Assembly: GCF_001316245.1 (NCBI RefSeq)
Contig: NZ_BBDM01000002.1
Coordinates: forward strand, 62,001 to 126,000
DNA length: 64,000 bases
DNA from: Vulcanisaeta sp. JCM 14467
Lineage (GTDB): Archaea; Thermoproteota; Thermoprotei; Thermoproteales; Thermocladiaceae
Direction of reading: 5' to 3'
A model generated the notes under the pieces. That model saw only the letters and a list, made by a program, of their open reading frames with translations, was not told where the DNA came from and searched no databases. How positions within the stretch are numbered: position 1 is the first letter of the stretch; each line of letters opens with the position of its first letter. The translations under genes were made by a program, and so were the position numbers. Positions 28,004-37,543 of the stretch are shown piece by piece.

Positions 28004-29353
28004 ATGAGCCTTGAGGATATCGAGGAGTTCATACTCAGTAAAATCAGGGAGTCCAGACTGCCGGGCCTGAGCATCGGCATTATTAAGGACGGCGAGTTGA
28101 TATATGCCAGGGGCTTTGGCTTTAGAGATATTGAGAGGGGCCTACCTGCAACGCCACGGACGATCTATGGTATAGGCTCAATAACCAAGTCCTTCACCGC
28201 ATTGGCGATACTGAAGCTCGTTGAGGATGGTAGGCTAAGCTCGATGACCCAGTGGACAGGTACGTGCAAGTCAGGCTAAACCCAAGGGGATCAGTCACAA
28301 TACACCACCTACTAACCCACAGCAGTGGCTTACCGGCCTCGGCTACGCGGAAGCCTACATAAATGGGGTCCTCGGTCTTGACAGCAATTGGTTACCATTA
28401 TCCACGCCAGAGGATGTGCTCACATTCATGAGGGATGCGGCTGACTGGGCTGTGGCAAGGCCTGGCGAGAGGTTCTTTTACTTAAATGAGGGTTACGTAA
28501 TCCTAGGCCTAATAATCAGGAGGGTTAGTGGCATGCCTATAAGGACTTCGTTAGGGAGAGAATACTTAAGCCGCTCGGCATGGACAGGACATACTTCAAA
28601 GCCGATGAGGTGCTTAAGGATCCTGAGGTGGCTACGCCGTATATAATCGATAGAAAGGGGAGAATTATTAGGAGTAGGTTTCCATTCGGAATAACGTCTG
28701 ACGGCGGATTACTGAGTAATGTCATTGACATGAGCAAGTACGTAACAATGCTCATAAACAGAGGCGAATACAACGGCACGAAAATACTCAGCAAGGAATT
28801 ACTCGAAACCGCAGAGAAGGGTTACATAGACGTTCCCTGGAGGATAATTGGTGATGAGAAGTACGGCTATGGGTTAATAATAAGCCAGAATTTTTATGGG
28901 AGGAAATTAATTGAGCACAGTGGTAATGTTGGTGTTTACACGGCAGACATGGCTACGTACAGTGACAGGATTGGCGTCGTGATAATGGCTAATGCCGAGG
29001 GTTATTCCCTATCGAAGATGGGGATCTACGTACTAGGTAGGTTACTTGGTCATGACCCATATGAATTACCGGCATTTAAGCTCGAGAATATTAATAAGAG
29101 GCTTGAGGGGACGTACGAGACTTACGGCGGCACTGTTAAAGTTTCGATACAGAGGCAAGGTGATTTCCTCATAATGAAGAGCACAACTAAGTACACAGAG
29201 GAGGTTACGATTCTCGTTCCTGAAGAGCTGGGGAGAGATTATGCAAGGTTTTACACGTTAATGAATGGTGCTAAAGTGCCGGCTGAATTCCTCATCGAGA
29301 AAGGTAGGGTGGTCCTTATCTATGAGAGGTTTAAGTTTATAAAACGGGAATGA
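28004..29353 (+). CDS. Serine beta-lactamase-like hydrolase (PF00144), frameshifted
   Basis: The first frame has the class C/PBP nucleophile motif SITK near residue 65. After shifts near 28243, 28330 and 28540 the chain continues through LLTHSSGLP, YLNEGY (the YxN motif) and LIEHSGNVG (the HxG-type motif). About 450 residues result, with a C-terminal lipocalin-like beta domain. Family members are esterases or D-amino peptidases. It starts 25 bases after the MBL gene stop and may be co-transcribed. All three breaks are single-base. Confidence 0.7.
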
Positions 29354-29411
29354 TAGGCAGGAGTTAATTTCGTAGAAAGGTTTTTAAAGAACACCAATAT
29401 ACGGTACCCGT

Positions 29412-29546
29412 ATGATTAGAATAAAGTTTAACAGAAATAACATCAGAAGGAATATCTCGAACGATAATACCGATAGATATATGTATATGGATAATGTCCA
29501 GGAATACACCAGATACTATGCATTTATACGGCGAACACCAATGTAA
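29412..29546 (+). CDS. Possible small protein
   Basis: A 44-codon frame begins at ATG 29412, about 25 bases after GTTTTTAAAG, and ends at TAA 29546. It is Asn/Arg/Tyr-rich and has no recognised domain. The promoter spacing is good, but coding character is weak. Confidence 0.3.
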   Translation: MIRIKFNRNNIRRNISNDNTDRYMYMDNVQEYTRYYAFIRRTPM

Positions 29547-29579
29547 CAGTACTACTTAAATTTACCTAGCCATAAGCAG

Positions 29580-29957
29580 TTGTTCGTGATTGTTAACAAC
29601 ATAAATAACGTCCCTGCAGAAGACGTTTCAAAATTATTAAGGGGTACGAAAGGCTTCTACGTTCAGTGGTTAATAACTAAGGACCACGGTTCTTCCAAAT
29701 TCGCTGTTAGGAGATTTATGGTTAAGCCTGGCGGTGTCATGCCTCTGCATAATCATAAGTATGTTGAGGCTGTTGTCATCTTGAAGGGTAAGCTTAGGAT
29801 AAGGACTGATGGAAATGTTTACGAGCTTGGTCCTGGGGATTTCTTCTTTACGGGTCCGTATGAGCCTCATGCAATTGAGAATGTTGGTAATGAGGAGGCT
29901 GAGTTCATATGCGTTATTTCATATGAGGATGACATGACGTTAAAACCCCTGGAATAG
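29580..29957 (+). CDS. Small cupin protein
   Basis: The 125-residue product has both cupin motifs: PLHNHKYVEAVVILKGKLRI near residue 55 and GPGDFFFTGPYEPHAIEN near residue 87. The His and Glu positions would bind a metal. The start is TTG 29580, or GTG two codons later, about 25 bases after ACTTAAATT. Small archaeal cupins of this kind may be isomerases or dioxygenases, or sugar-binding; the substrate cannot be told. It stands alone between a sORF and the aminotransferase. Confidence 0.75.
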   Translation: MFVIVNNINNVPAEDVSKLLRGTKGFYVQWLITKDHGSSKFAVRRFMVKPGGVMPLHNHKYVEAVVILKGKLRIRTDGNVYELGPGDFFFTGPYEPHAIENVGNEEAEFICVISYEDDMTLKPLE

Positions 29958-30082
29958 TACTTGATTTTGAATTTTGTTCTCGCATTTTGTGTTTAAAAAC
30001 GTAAGTTATATAGTGGTAACTAGTCTGCTGTAGATTATTTGTTGAAAAATAGTTATTAAGAGGCTATTATAACACTCAATTA

Positions 30083-31294
30083 ATGAATCCAATAAATGAC
30101 TACCTCAAGGATGTGGTTCGGGAACTACAGGGTGAGAAGGCATTCACGTACCTGGCTAAAGCACGTGATGTTGCTGAGAGGAAGGGTATTAAGATTATTT
30201 CCTTCGGCATCGGCCAGCCCGACATACCGACCTTCGACAACATAATAAACGCAGCCAAGAAGGCCTTGGATGAGAAGTTCACGGGATACACCGAGACTGA
30301 GGGCGTTAGGGAGCTTAGGGAGGCCATTGCTGACTACCTTAATTATAGGTACCACGCTGGTGTTAGGCCTGACGAGGTCATAGTCACCACGGGGACTAAG
30401 ACTGCGATCTTCCTAGCCATGGCAGCCTACGTAAGGCCTGGGGACGAGGTCATAATACCGGACCCCACGTACCCTGCCTATCCAGAGCTTACGAAGTTCT
30501 TTGGTGGTAAGCCCGTTTACGTGTCCATGAGGTTTAACCCAGAGGATGGGTTTAGGCTTGACCTGGAGGCCATAGAGAGTTCAATAACTCCTAGGACCAG
30601 GGCTATAGTGATAAATAATCCACACAACCCAACGGGGGCGATCTTCAAGCCTGAGGAGGTGTCCAAGCTCCTTGAGATTGCCAAGGACCATGGGTTATTG
30701 GTCATTGTTGATGAGATATATGATAACTTCGTTTATGAGCAGGGCGCCTTCAAGAGCGTGTTAGAGCTCGAGCCTGAGTGGAGGAACTACATACTATACA
30801 CCAACGGCTTTAGTAAGACCTTCTCAATGACTGGTTGGAGACTCGGCTACCTAGTGGCGAGTAGGGAGGTCATTGATCCAATAAGGAGGTTGGCAGCCAA
30901 TACGTACAGTTGCCCGCCCAGTATTGCCCAGAGGGCTGGTGTTGAGGCTCTTAGGGATGAGGCGTCGTGGAGGAGTTCCAGGGCGATGATTGAGTTATTC
31001 AGAAGGAGGAGGGATGTTATGTATGAGGAGTTGAGGAAGATACCCGGTATCGAGGTTTGGAGGAGTACAGGCGCATTCTATATGTACCCCAGGGTTAAGA
31101 AGATCCTCGATAAGCTTGGCATGGATGTCGAGAAATTCGCAGATTGGCTGCTTGAGAATTATGGGGTTGTCATACTGCCGGGCACTGCGTTCTCGGAGAC
31201 TCACATGGTAGGGAATACGTGAGGTTGAGCTTCGCACTTGATGAGAAGTTGATTAAGGAAGGCATAGAGAGAATTAGGAAGGCTGTGGAGCTGA
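30083..31294 (+). CDS. Class I/II PLP aminotransferase (frameshift near C-terminus)
   Basis: The protein shows the full fold I pattern: FGIGQPDIPT, the TGYTETEG turn, NNPHNPTGAI, DEIYDNFVY and the PLP lysine in NGFSKTFSMTGWRLGY. These match archaeal aspartate/broad-range aminotransferases. At 31212 one base is missing; after it the chain continues GREYVRLSFALDEKLIKEGI and RIRKAVEL, and should end about 31294. In the present sequence the shifted frame runs on to 31497 antisense to the next gene, so another indel probably hides the stop. Length about 403 residues. Confidence 0.8.
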
Positions 31295-31306
31295 GTCATC
31301 ACAGCC

Positions 31307-31792
31307 TCAGCAATTCAGTAGGTTCTGAATCTGGTCAGGGGACATGGAAATACCCAGGTCATTCATCACGTTCGTTATTATCCTCAACGTTAAATCATCA
31401 CTCAACCTACTTGCGATGCTCCTCAATTCCTCAGCATACCTACATGGATCCTTCACGAAATCCTCATTACCATACGCCAGGAACAACTCCCTCCTAACCC
31501 CTCCACAAATGACGCGCACAAAGACGTTGTTGAGCCCATGCTCATGAACCACACCACCATAGATTGAGGAGTACCTCGTATAAACCTCAAACCTAACCTG
31601 CCCATAATTACCGGGTCCCCTAAAGATTGGCCCCTCGATTATTAATGAGTCGAGTAACCCATCATCACGAATAATAAACTCAACAGTCAACTCCAACTCA
31701 TGAAACCAAAACTGCACAATCACACAGTCAAAGGCATCCAAATACCTAGAACACCTAACCCCACCGACACCACAGACCCCGACCACAATCAA
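31307..31792 (-). CDS. Uncharacterised protein
   Basis: The 161-residue frame begins MIVVGVCGVGGVRC and is mostly beta in the first two thirds (ELTVEFIIRDDGLLDSLIIE; QVRFEVYTRYSSIYG), with a helical C-terminus (CRYAEELRSIASRLSDD). It contains five or six cysteines. It converges on the aminotransferase. No family is recognised. Confidence 0.55.
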   Translation of the reverse strand: MIVVGVCGVGGVRCSRYLDAFDCVIVQFWFHELELTVEFIIRDDGLLDSLIIEGPIFRGPGNYGQVRFEVYTRYSSIYGGVVHEHGLNNVFVRVICGGVRRELFLAYGNEDFVKDPCRYAEELRSIASRLSDDLTLRIITNVMNDLGISMSPDQIQNLLNC

Positions 31793-32150
31793 TATTAACT
31801 AACCATTATTTAATGCTAATCACCGCACGATACTTTACATATAGCAAATAAATCAGCAATTCAGAAAATATGGCGCTTCCAAGAGAAACACCGGAGAAAC
31901 CTTTAAATAAGAGTAAAGATATACAAAAACACAGTAAAATATCAGGCAGGCCCACTATCGTGGGCTAAAACCAAATCACCTCTTTTCCTTTTTGCATCCT
32001 TAAATACAGGGCAATAATTAGTTTCTTAACTTTACATTACTATTTTATGTTCTACAAGGGAATAATTGCAATAAAATATAGATACCTATAAAGTCTTTAT
32101 CCAGAACATACTAAAAAGATTTAAATTAATCCCCAGCAAGAAGCAACCAT
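31793..32150. other. Intergenic region with possible small RNA
   Basis: This AT-rich gap holds a candidate small RNA at 31915-31995 and the promoter of the next gene (AAAAAGATTTAAATT, near 32112-32126). No other open frame is convincing. Confidence 0.4.
31915..31995 (+). ncRNA. Candidate small structured RNA
   Basis: A TATA-like CCTTTAAATAAG lies at 31890-31901. Downstream, GCCCAC and GTGGGC form a hairpin with a four-base loop (31951-31966), followed by TCTTTTCCTTTTTG, a T-rich run that could end transcription. No C/D or H/ACA boxes are evident. The gap is otherwise empty. Confidence 0.3.
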
Positions 32151-32948
32151 ATGAGTTTCACAGAGGTTAGTCTTGGGGATGTTGTTGGGATAATTAGGGA
32201 GTTAAGGATGCTTAGGGATTCGATTAGGAATAGGATTACAGTTAAGGTCCCCAGGGACCACATAATTGGTGGTGTTGACGTCCTAGCCAAACCCATGTTT
32301 ACTGACGGCTTTATTGTTTCCTTTAAGGTTGGTTCCCGTGAGTATAGGGTTTGGTGGTCAAGTATTGAGGAGTCACTGAGTGGTAGGGGTGGTTATTGGG
32401 GTGATTACAGGGTCGTTACCAGTAAGGAGCCCTACATAGAGTTTCTCAACCCTGACGGTAGTACTGCGGCTAAGGTGAGGATTAGTGAGGACTTAATAAG
32501 TAGGTTAGGTAACCTGTTGAACGCAGCATTTCTGCTGAGCGTTGTTGATTGGTTTATTGAGGATGACGTTAGGGGAATCGCTAACATAGCCAACATATTC
32601 ATACCAGAGGATTACTCCGAACTCAGGTACATAAGCGATTTCGTGGAGACAATCCATGCTAAGTTGAGTGAGTTGAATATAATTAAGGAACTTGAGGATG
32701 GTGTTAGGAAAATAGAACTTGAATGCCACACAAACAACCATGCGAATAGGGAAATAGTCGACGTAATACCAGTGGGCAAGTACTACCTATGCCCAGACTG
32801 CCTGAGGAGGGCTGAGAAGTACGTGGATGAGGTACTCAGCAGGTGGAGGGACGTGAAGATAAGGGTACCGCTAGAAACATGGCAGGGATTGCAAAAGGGT
32901 ATAGAGCAGACAAAGGATATAATACAGGCAGTAATGAAGGCCATATAA
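32151..32948 (+). CDS. Uncharacterised protein with a single CxxC
   Basis: The 265-residue product is helical and beta mixed. It has KYYLCPDCLRRAEKYVDEVL near residue 205 preceded by LECHTNNH, which together could form a zinc site (C..H..CxxC). The C-terminus is a helix (WQGLQKGIEQTKDIIQAVMK). No family is recognised. The ATG lies about 30 bases after GATTTAAATT. Confidence 0.6.
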   Translation: MSFTEVSLGDVVGIIRELRMLRDSIRNRITVKVPRDHIIGGVDVLAKPMFTDGFIVSFKVGSREYRVWWSSIEESLSGRGGYWGDYRVVTSKEPYIEFLNPDGSTAAKVRISEDLISRLGNLLNAAFLLSVVDWFIEDDVRGIANIANIFIPEDYSELRYISDFVETIHAKLSELNIIKELEDGVRKIELECHTNNHANREIVDVIPVGKYYLCPDCLRRAEKYVDEVLSRWRDVKIRVPLETWQGLQKGIEQTKDIIQAVMKAI

Positions 32949-33463
32949 TCCAGGGTAAAACATGTTATTGAACTCTTTAAAAACCACGATCAAGCTTGAC
33001 CACCAGGTAACCATTAACAATGAAGGATATAGGAAATTATTATGATAGTGCTCATACCACCTATGCTACCTTCCATGCCTACGCATCATGAAGAACGACC
33101 AACACTGTCATGATTGGTGCTACGAAATCCAATCAAGCCTAGCACCGCAGTTATCCTCCATAAATTATAAGGCGCACAAGAATCCTCATCAATTTAATCT
33201 TACTCGACGCAATAACTCAACGGCGTTTCTTCAACATTTACGACAAAGCCGTAACCCATCGCAACAATTTTGAAACTATCTCTCATACACTTTGATTAAG
33301 CGGCAAATCCAATGCTGGTGAATCAAACTTGTTGATTAAGCCCTGACTATTGGACCTAACGCTCTCCGCAATATAGAACTACCATATCTTAACTCCAACA
33401 TTATTAAAACCAATAATTACGCACTGAAAACCTTAAAAAAATCCCAATAAGGAAAGCATCATA
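32949..33463. other. Intergenic region upstream of tRNA
   Basis: About 510 bases with no convincing gene. A 61-codon frame at 33088-33273 has poor composition and no promoter. The only clear signal is the tRNA promoter (CCTTAAAAAAAT, 33431-33442), about 25 bases before the tRNA. Confidence 0.5.
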
Positions 33464-33562
33464 GCGGGGGTAGCTCAGCCTGGCTGGAGCGCCCTGGGGC
33501 AGGAAGCCCCGCGTATGGCTCATAACCGGGAGGTCCCGGGTTCAAATCCCGCCCCCGCACCA
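33464..33562 (+). tRNA. tRNA-Met (CAT) with 22-base intron
   Basis: The acceptor stem GCGGGGG/CCCCCGC is perfect and the T arm (TCCCGGGTTCAAATCCCG) and CCA end are encoded. The anticodon loop is CTCATAA. The 5' anticodon strand is split: CCC ends at 33494 and GG resumes at 33517, so positions 33495-33516 are an intron between tRNA positions 29 and 30, not the canonical 37/38. The intron contains a GGGGC/GCCCC hairpin able to form a bulge-helix-bulge. After removal the stem is CCCGG/CCGGG. Confidence 0.85.
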
Positions 33563-33650
33563 GTTCGTGCTTGGTTTATTACTTTCGTAGGTCCTTGTAT
33601 TGATTGCGCATGAGTAGAGCTTAAAATGCCGCGTTGGGGATCTGCATTGT

Positions 33651-34190
33651 ATGGGTGGTGCTGGCTGGAACATTAGAGATGCTGCTTTGCTTGGTTTTGT
33701 TGGTGCGATACTCACGTTGATTCCGTATTACGTCAACATAGCGGGTCTGGTTCTGGTGCTTGTGGCGTTGTACATGTTAGCTAGGGCTTATGGTAATGAC
33801 AATATCTGGAGGTACGCACTGTATGCGGTAGTCACGGCTATCGTTGGTTCGGTGTTGGTGATGGGTATTGGGTTCACAGTAATCCTCACCACAATACTAT
33901 CCTTCCCACGGCCAGTTTCACCCACCTCATTTAGTCACGCAGTCCTCACCACGGTTATTGCGATACTCGCGGCGGCCTACGTGGTCATGGTCATAAGTGG
34001 TTACTTCTGGAGGCATGGTTATGGTGAGCTTGCCAGGAGTAGTGGTGTGGAGAGGTTTGAGAGGGCTGGTTGGTGGTTATTTATTGGGGCTGCCACGGCC
34101 ATTGTGCTTGTGGGTATTGCGCTCTACGTGGTTGGTATGATATACGTGATCCTGGGCTTTAACGAGTTAATGAGTAGGTCACAACCTTAA
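33651..34190 (+). CDS. DUF996-like membrane protein
   Basis: The 179-residue protein has four or five hydrophobic helices (near residues 10-28, 30-45, 53-83, 98-118 and 142-170). The start AALLGFVGAILTLIPYYVNI and the segment YMLARAYGNDNIWRYAL fit the archaeal DUF996 integral membrane family. Function is unknown. It converges by four bases on the phospholipase-D gene. Confidence 0.6.
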   Translation: MGGAGWNIRDAALLGFVGAILTLIPYYVNIAGLVLVLVALYMLARAYGNDNIWRYALYAVVTAIVGSVLVMGIGFTVILTTILSFPRPVSPTSFSHAVLTTVIAILAAAYVVMVISGYFWRHGYGELARSSGVERFERAGWWLFIGAATAIVLVGIALYVVGMIYVILGFNELMSRSQP

Positions 34191-35266
34191 GACCAATCCC
34201 TAATTACCCTGGTTCTCCTCCTGCCTCTTGACGTGGATGCTACGATGATTAATACTAATATTATCAATGTAATTAGGTAGAGGGTTTCATTGGTATTACC
34301 GGTTAATTGGGTATTCTGAGTATTCATGGATTGGCTGGTTCCCGTGGTTGATGTGCCATACCACTGTTGTATTACGGCAATTACATCATGAGCCACCTGG
34401 GGATTCTCAATTATTATGCCCAATTCCCTATTTTCGTGGAGTGACGTGTAGTCAGGTTGATGCTGCCTACGTATACGTAGTTGCCCACGACTATTGCCTT
34501 GGCTGTTAAGTCATTAATCATTACCGCGCCCAATTCATTAACTACGTAGTAATTCTCGCCGTGGCTTCCAACTAGTATGAGCCTATTATTGTGTTCCTGG
34601 ATTAGGCCGTATAGACTTGATGATGGGTATAACTCCTCGAGGGCCATGTATAGTGTGCCTGGTTGGCTTAATAAATCGCTTAGGTACTCGTAGGAGTTTA
34701 TGGGCGAGACTACAATCCCTGGGTAATTGATTTGCGTTATTGAGACGTTGTGGTAGTCGTCGAGTATTATGTTTGCGAAGACGCTTGCTATACTTGAGTT
34801 ATTAATGATTAAGTCAATGCCTAGGTCATGCTCGAAGCCGTAGTAGGTTGGGTTTATTGATCCTATGATCACGGTCTCATTATCGATCACGAAGACCTTA
34901 CTATGGACATAATCAAAACCGTAATTAAACGAGACATGGACACCGGCACCCCTCAACTCACTCACCACCGCATACTCCTCCTCGGGAACACCACCATAGA
35001 CATTACCCGAGAGAACTACGTAAACCGCAACACCCCTCTGGGCCAGGCTTGCTAATTCATTGACGAGAGGTTGATAAGTGAGTTCATAAGCCTCGACATA
35101 GATGCAACACCTTGCTTCATTAATCACGCTGAGGATGTATGATGAATTAGTTGGCGATACTACAATGGCTACTTGGCTCGAGTTAATCGCCACGTACCAA
35201 CTGGGCATGGACTAGGATGGGCAGTGCCACGATTATAAACAGTGCAATAATTATGGCACTCCTCAT
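34187..35266 (-). CDS. Exported, membrane-anchored phospholipase-D-like protein (two frameshifts)
   Basis: Read from ATG 35266, 25 bases after GGTTTAAAAT, there is a signal peptide (RSAIIIALFIIVALPILVHA). A one-base shift near 35208 leads into WYVAINSSQ and the PLD fold. The first HKD motif is VHSKVFVID with GSINPTY. The second is TAKAIVVG with GSINLTT, lacking its His. Another shift near 34440 joins LHENRELGIIIENPQVAHD to a Thr-rich stalk and C-terminal helix (LYLITLIILVLIIVAST). It would face outside the cell. With one degenerate HKD motif it may dimerise or be a non-specific nuclease or phospholipase. Confidence 0.7.
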
Positions 35267-35375
35267 CAAACACTAATCACCAACGGGCATTTTAAACCCA
35301 ATACTGAAAACACGGCACACAATAATGGGAATCCCAGGAAAAATGCTTTTAAAGCAGACAAAAATAGCCGAAACT

Positions 35376-35450
35376 GGGCCGTAGCTCAGCCAGGTAGAGC
35401 GGCGGCTCTTAACCCGTAGGTCGTGGGTTCGAATCCCACCGGGCCCGCCA
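35376..35450 (+). tRNA. tRNA-Lys (CTT) with two single-base deletions
   Basis: The anticodon loop CTCTTAA, the T arm (GTGGGTTCGAATCCCAC) and the CCA end are clear. The 3' acceptor strand CGGGCCC needs GGGCCCG, but the 5' strand reads GGGCCG. The 3' anticodon strand CCCGT needs five bases, but only GCGG precedes the loop. Both sites lack one base in a C or G run (35379-35380 and 35404-35405). TATA TTTTAAAG at 35347-35354. Confidence 0.8.
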
Positions 35451-35685
35451 AGGCATATTTAATCATTCTCTCGATAATAATCATCGTAACCATTCCCATG
35501 TTCATTGAGAATCCTTTCTATAAGGTTCTGAGCATAGGTTAAGGTTACGATTAAGGACCATGCTAAGCAGGTTCTTACCGCGAGTTCAGGTTTTGCGAAT
35601 AGATTAGCGAGATACTTTACCTTAATCATAGTCATGGTTTAGACAAAAATAATATTTTTAAGGCAAAGATGATTGCAATAATTGT

Positions 35686-35904
35686 ATGAGCGTTAGTAGG
35701 AGAATTGGTGGCACGTTGCTCATAATGTTTGGCGTGTTTGTGGCGGGAGGCAGTATGTATGGATTTTTCAAATTCTTAGCAATCTATGGAGCGTACAAAT
35801 TACTTGGCGGCGTCGTTGGCTGGCTTGAGCTTTCAGCAGTAATGATTTATTTTGGCGTAAAATTAGTGAGGACGAAGCAATGTACTAGACGTAATGACTG
35901 CTAA
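35686..35904 (+). CDS. Small membrane protein
   Basis: The 72-residue product has two hydrophobic segments (RIGGTLLIMFGVFVAGGSMYG; LLGGVVGWLELSAVMIYFGV) and a charged Cys-containing tail. ATG 35686 lies about 30 bases after ATTTTTAAGG. Function is unknown. Confidence 0.5.
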   Translation: MSVSRRIGGTLLIMFGVFVAGGSMYGFFKFLAIYGAYKLLGGVVGWLELSAVMIYFGVKLVRTKQCTRRNDC

Positions 35905-36240
35905 CGTGCTATATACCAACATATTAATTACCAACGTCTCATTCATTAATAACGTTAATGCAACGTACGAGGCACCACCAGGTTAAGTGAACATAATATA
36001 TGTGGTAATGTGGTGAATAGTTCGTTAGTATTTCCAGGACTGAAATGAATGCCGTCACTGTAATCCTACTCAATGTCACCGTTACCATACTCATCAATCC
36101 AAGATCGACACCCAACATACCGCATATACTACCGTGCAACTGGACCGTGATAAAGACACCACTGACGCCAGGGCAGGCATTAACGCTACCGGCGCCAACG
36201 AGCATATTACTCGCTAAGGAGTGGTAACACACCACATGAG
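35897..36240 (+). pseudogene. Remnant of an exported beta-rich protein
   Basis: Several plus-strand frame pieces look like parts of one secreted protein: VLYTNILITNVSFINNVNAT, then AVTVILLNVTVTILINP, then PCNWTVIKTPLTPGQALTLP. These Thr/Asn/Val-rich strands are typical of archaeal pilin or sensor exodomains. No start or single frame survives, so it is likely a decayed gene. The rest of the gap to 36483 shows nothing clear. Confidence 0.3.
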
Positions 36241-36483
36241 GCTTCAGGACTACCCACCATACACACTAACATGGAAGCTTCTGGGTCTGGTACACAATGG
36301 AGCCTATGAAGAACGTAACCAGCCTACCCTGGCCAGTGAGTTAGCCCCCATCAACCCTGGCAAACCCATGAAACAATTCTACGCAAAGGAAGCAAACCAC
36401 CCCATGGCCTAGGTTAGCCCCTTATTAAACACTGCCATGCTAAACCAAAGGCTTTTTAGTATCAAACCTATTAATGGACTAGC

Positions 36484-36866
36484 ATGGAGGATAGGGTTAG
36501 GCGCCACGCCAAGTTGACCATTAGCATGTATGAGAAGGGCCTGAGACTGCCAGGAGGGGTAATGCGGTTCAGGTCAGCGAGAAGTTCTATAAGGCCGTGG
36601 AGGAGGGCATAAAGGCACTGGCCATCGCTAAGGACACCGAGGAGACGAGGAGAGCGTTGAAAAGGCGTGGCTGGAGTACCAAGCTCCTTGGTAGGGCTGC
36701 TGCAAGGCTTGGGCCTGTCGTTAGGCATGCCTGGTTGTCTGGTTATTACTTACACGTGGAGGGGTTCCACGAGGCGAGGCTTGACGTAACCGACGTGGAG
36801 ACGTTGCTGGAGGATATTGAGCCATTAATCCAGGAGTTTCCTAACCTCCTGGACCAGGGGCCGTAG
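36484..36866 (+). CDS. PaREP1-family protein (one frameshift)
   Basis: ATG 36484 opens MEDRVRRHAKLTISMYEKGL. A one-base shift near 36560 joins RGNAVQVSEKFYKAVEEGIK and then LGRAAARLGPVVRHAWLSGY and LHVEGFHEARL. The pattern of helix with FYKAVEE, helix with AA..L and the LHVxGFHE motif is that of PaREP1, a helical family expanded in Thermoproteales. Function is unknown; some members resemble HEPN proteins. About 128 residues. Confidence 0.65.
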
Positions 36867-36973
36867 GCATTGCCTGGGTCTGGCTTGATCAACCATGCTT
36901 TGTAATACCACGGCGATAATGAGGATGGGCCCAAGGCTGTAATCCCTACTGCAGGAAGTAAGTACCGGACTAA

Positions 36974-37186
36974 TTACAGCTTGTTTGCTCCGCAAAACAG
37001 TGATGGGTAAGCCCACGGAATAACACTGGGCCTAAAACCCAATGATGCCCACAATCCCTGTGCCTTCCTGAAATAAACAATAAAGAGCAGAATATCAACA
37101 AAGGGGAATACGAACATAAGTACGGCGGCTATCACGAGTCCAATAACGAACCATCTATTCCTACGAACCCACTCCCAACCATACAT
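36974..37186 (-). CDS. Possible small membrane protein
   Basis: The 70-codon frame begins MYGWEWVRRNRWFVIGLVIA and has one long or two short hydrophobic helices (residues 13-45) with a basic N-terminus. The second half is less convincing. No family is recognised. Confidence 0.4.
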   Translation of the reverse strand: MYGWEWVRRNRWFVIGLVIAAVLMFVFPFVDILLFIVYFRKAQGLWASLGFRPSVIPWAYPSLFCGANKL

Positions 37187-37543
37187 CTAAATAACCTAAC
37201 CCAAGAAAGACAAAACCAGACCACAAGACATTCACTACTGAGGTAATTATCGCTATGTCGAAATAAATCAAGAACATGCTTTATTAGCCTGGTTTTGGTT
37301 GCTTATTTGTGATGAGGGCCCAGTACCTGATTGGTGAGGTGAATGACCACTGCTGACCTGGGTAAGGGCTTTAAGCCCGTGCTTATTTTTGTCCTTGATG
37401 ACGAGAGAGGGCTTGCTGAGCGGTGCTGATCACCTGGCAAGTCTGACACCTTTGGCTTAATCATTCATTGACTGTGATGATTCCCTAGACCCTGAGCCCT
37501 GATGATGGACATCCTTACTGAGTTTGAGGGATTTAAAATGGCA
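37187..37543. other. Intergenic region with degraded coding traces
   Basis: Plus-strand pieces such as VLIFVLDDERGLAE (around 37380-37420) suggest a decayed protein, but stops occur in all frames. No RNA or repeat is evident. Confidence 0.3.

Noticed and set aside
33088-33273. 61-codon plus-strand ORF upstream of tRNA-Met
   Set aside because: Composition is poor, there is no promoter at the right spacing and no protein-like pattern.
35939-36412. Overlapping 60-98 codon ORFs on both strands
   Set aside because: None has a promoter or complete domain; plus-strand pieces look like a decayed exported protein and are listed only as a remnant.
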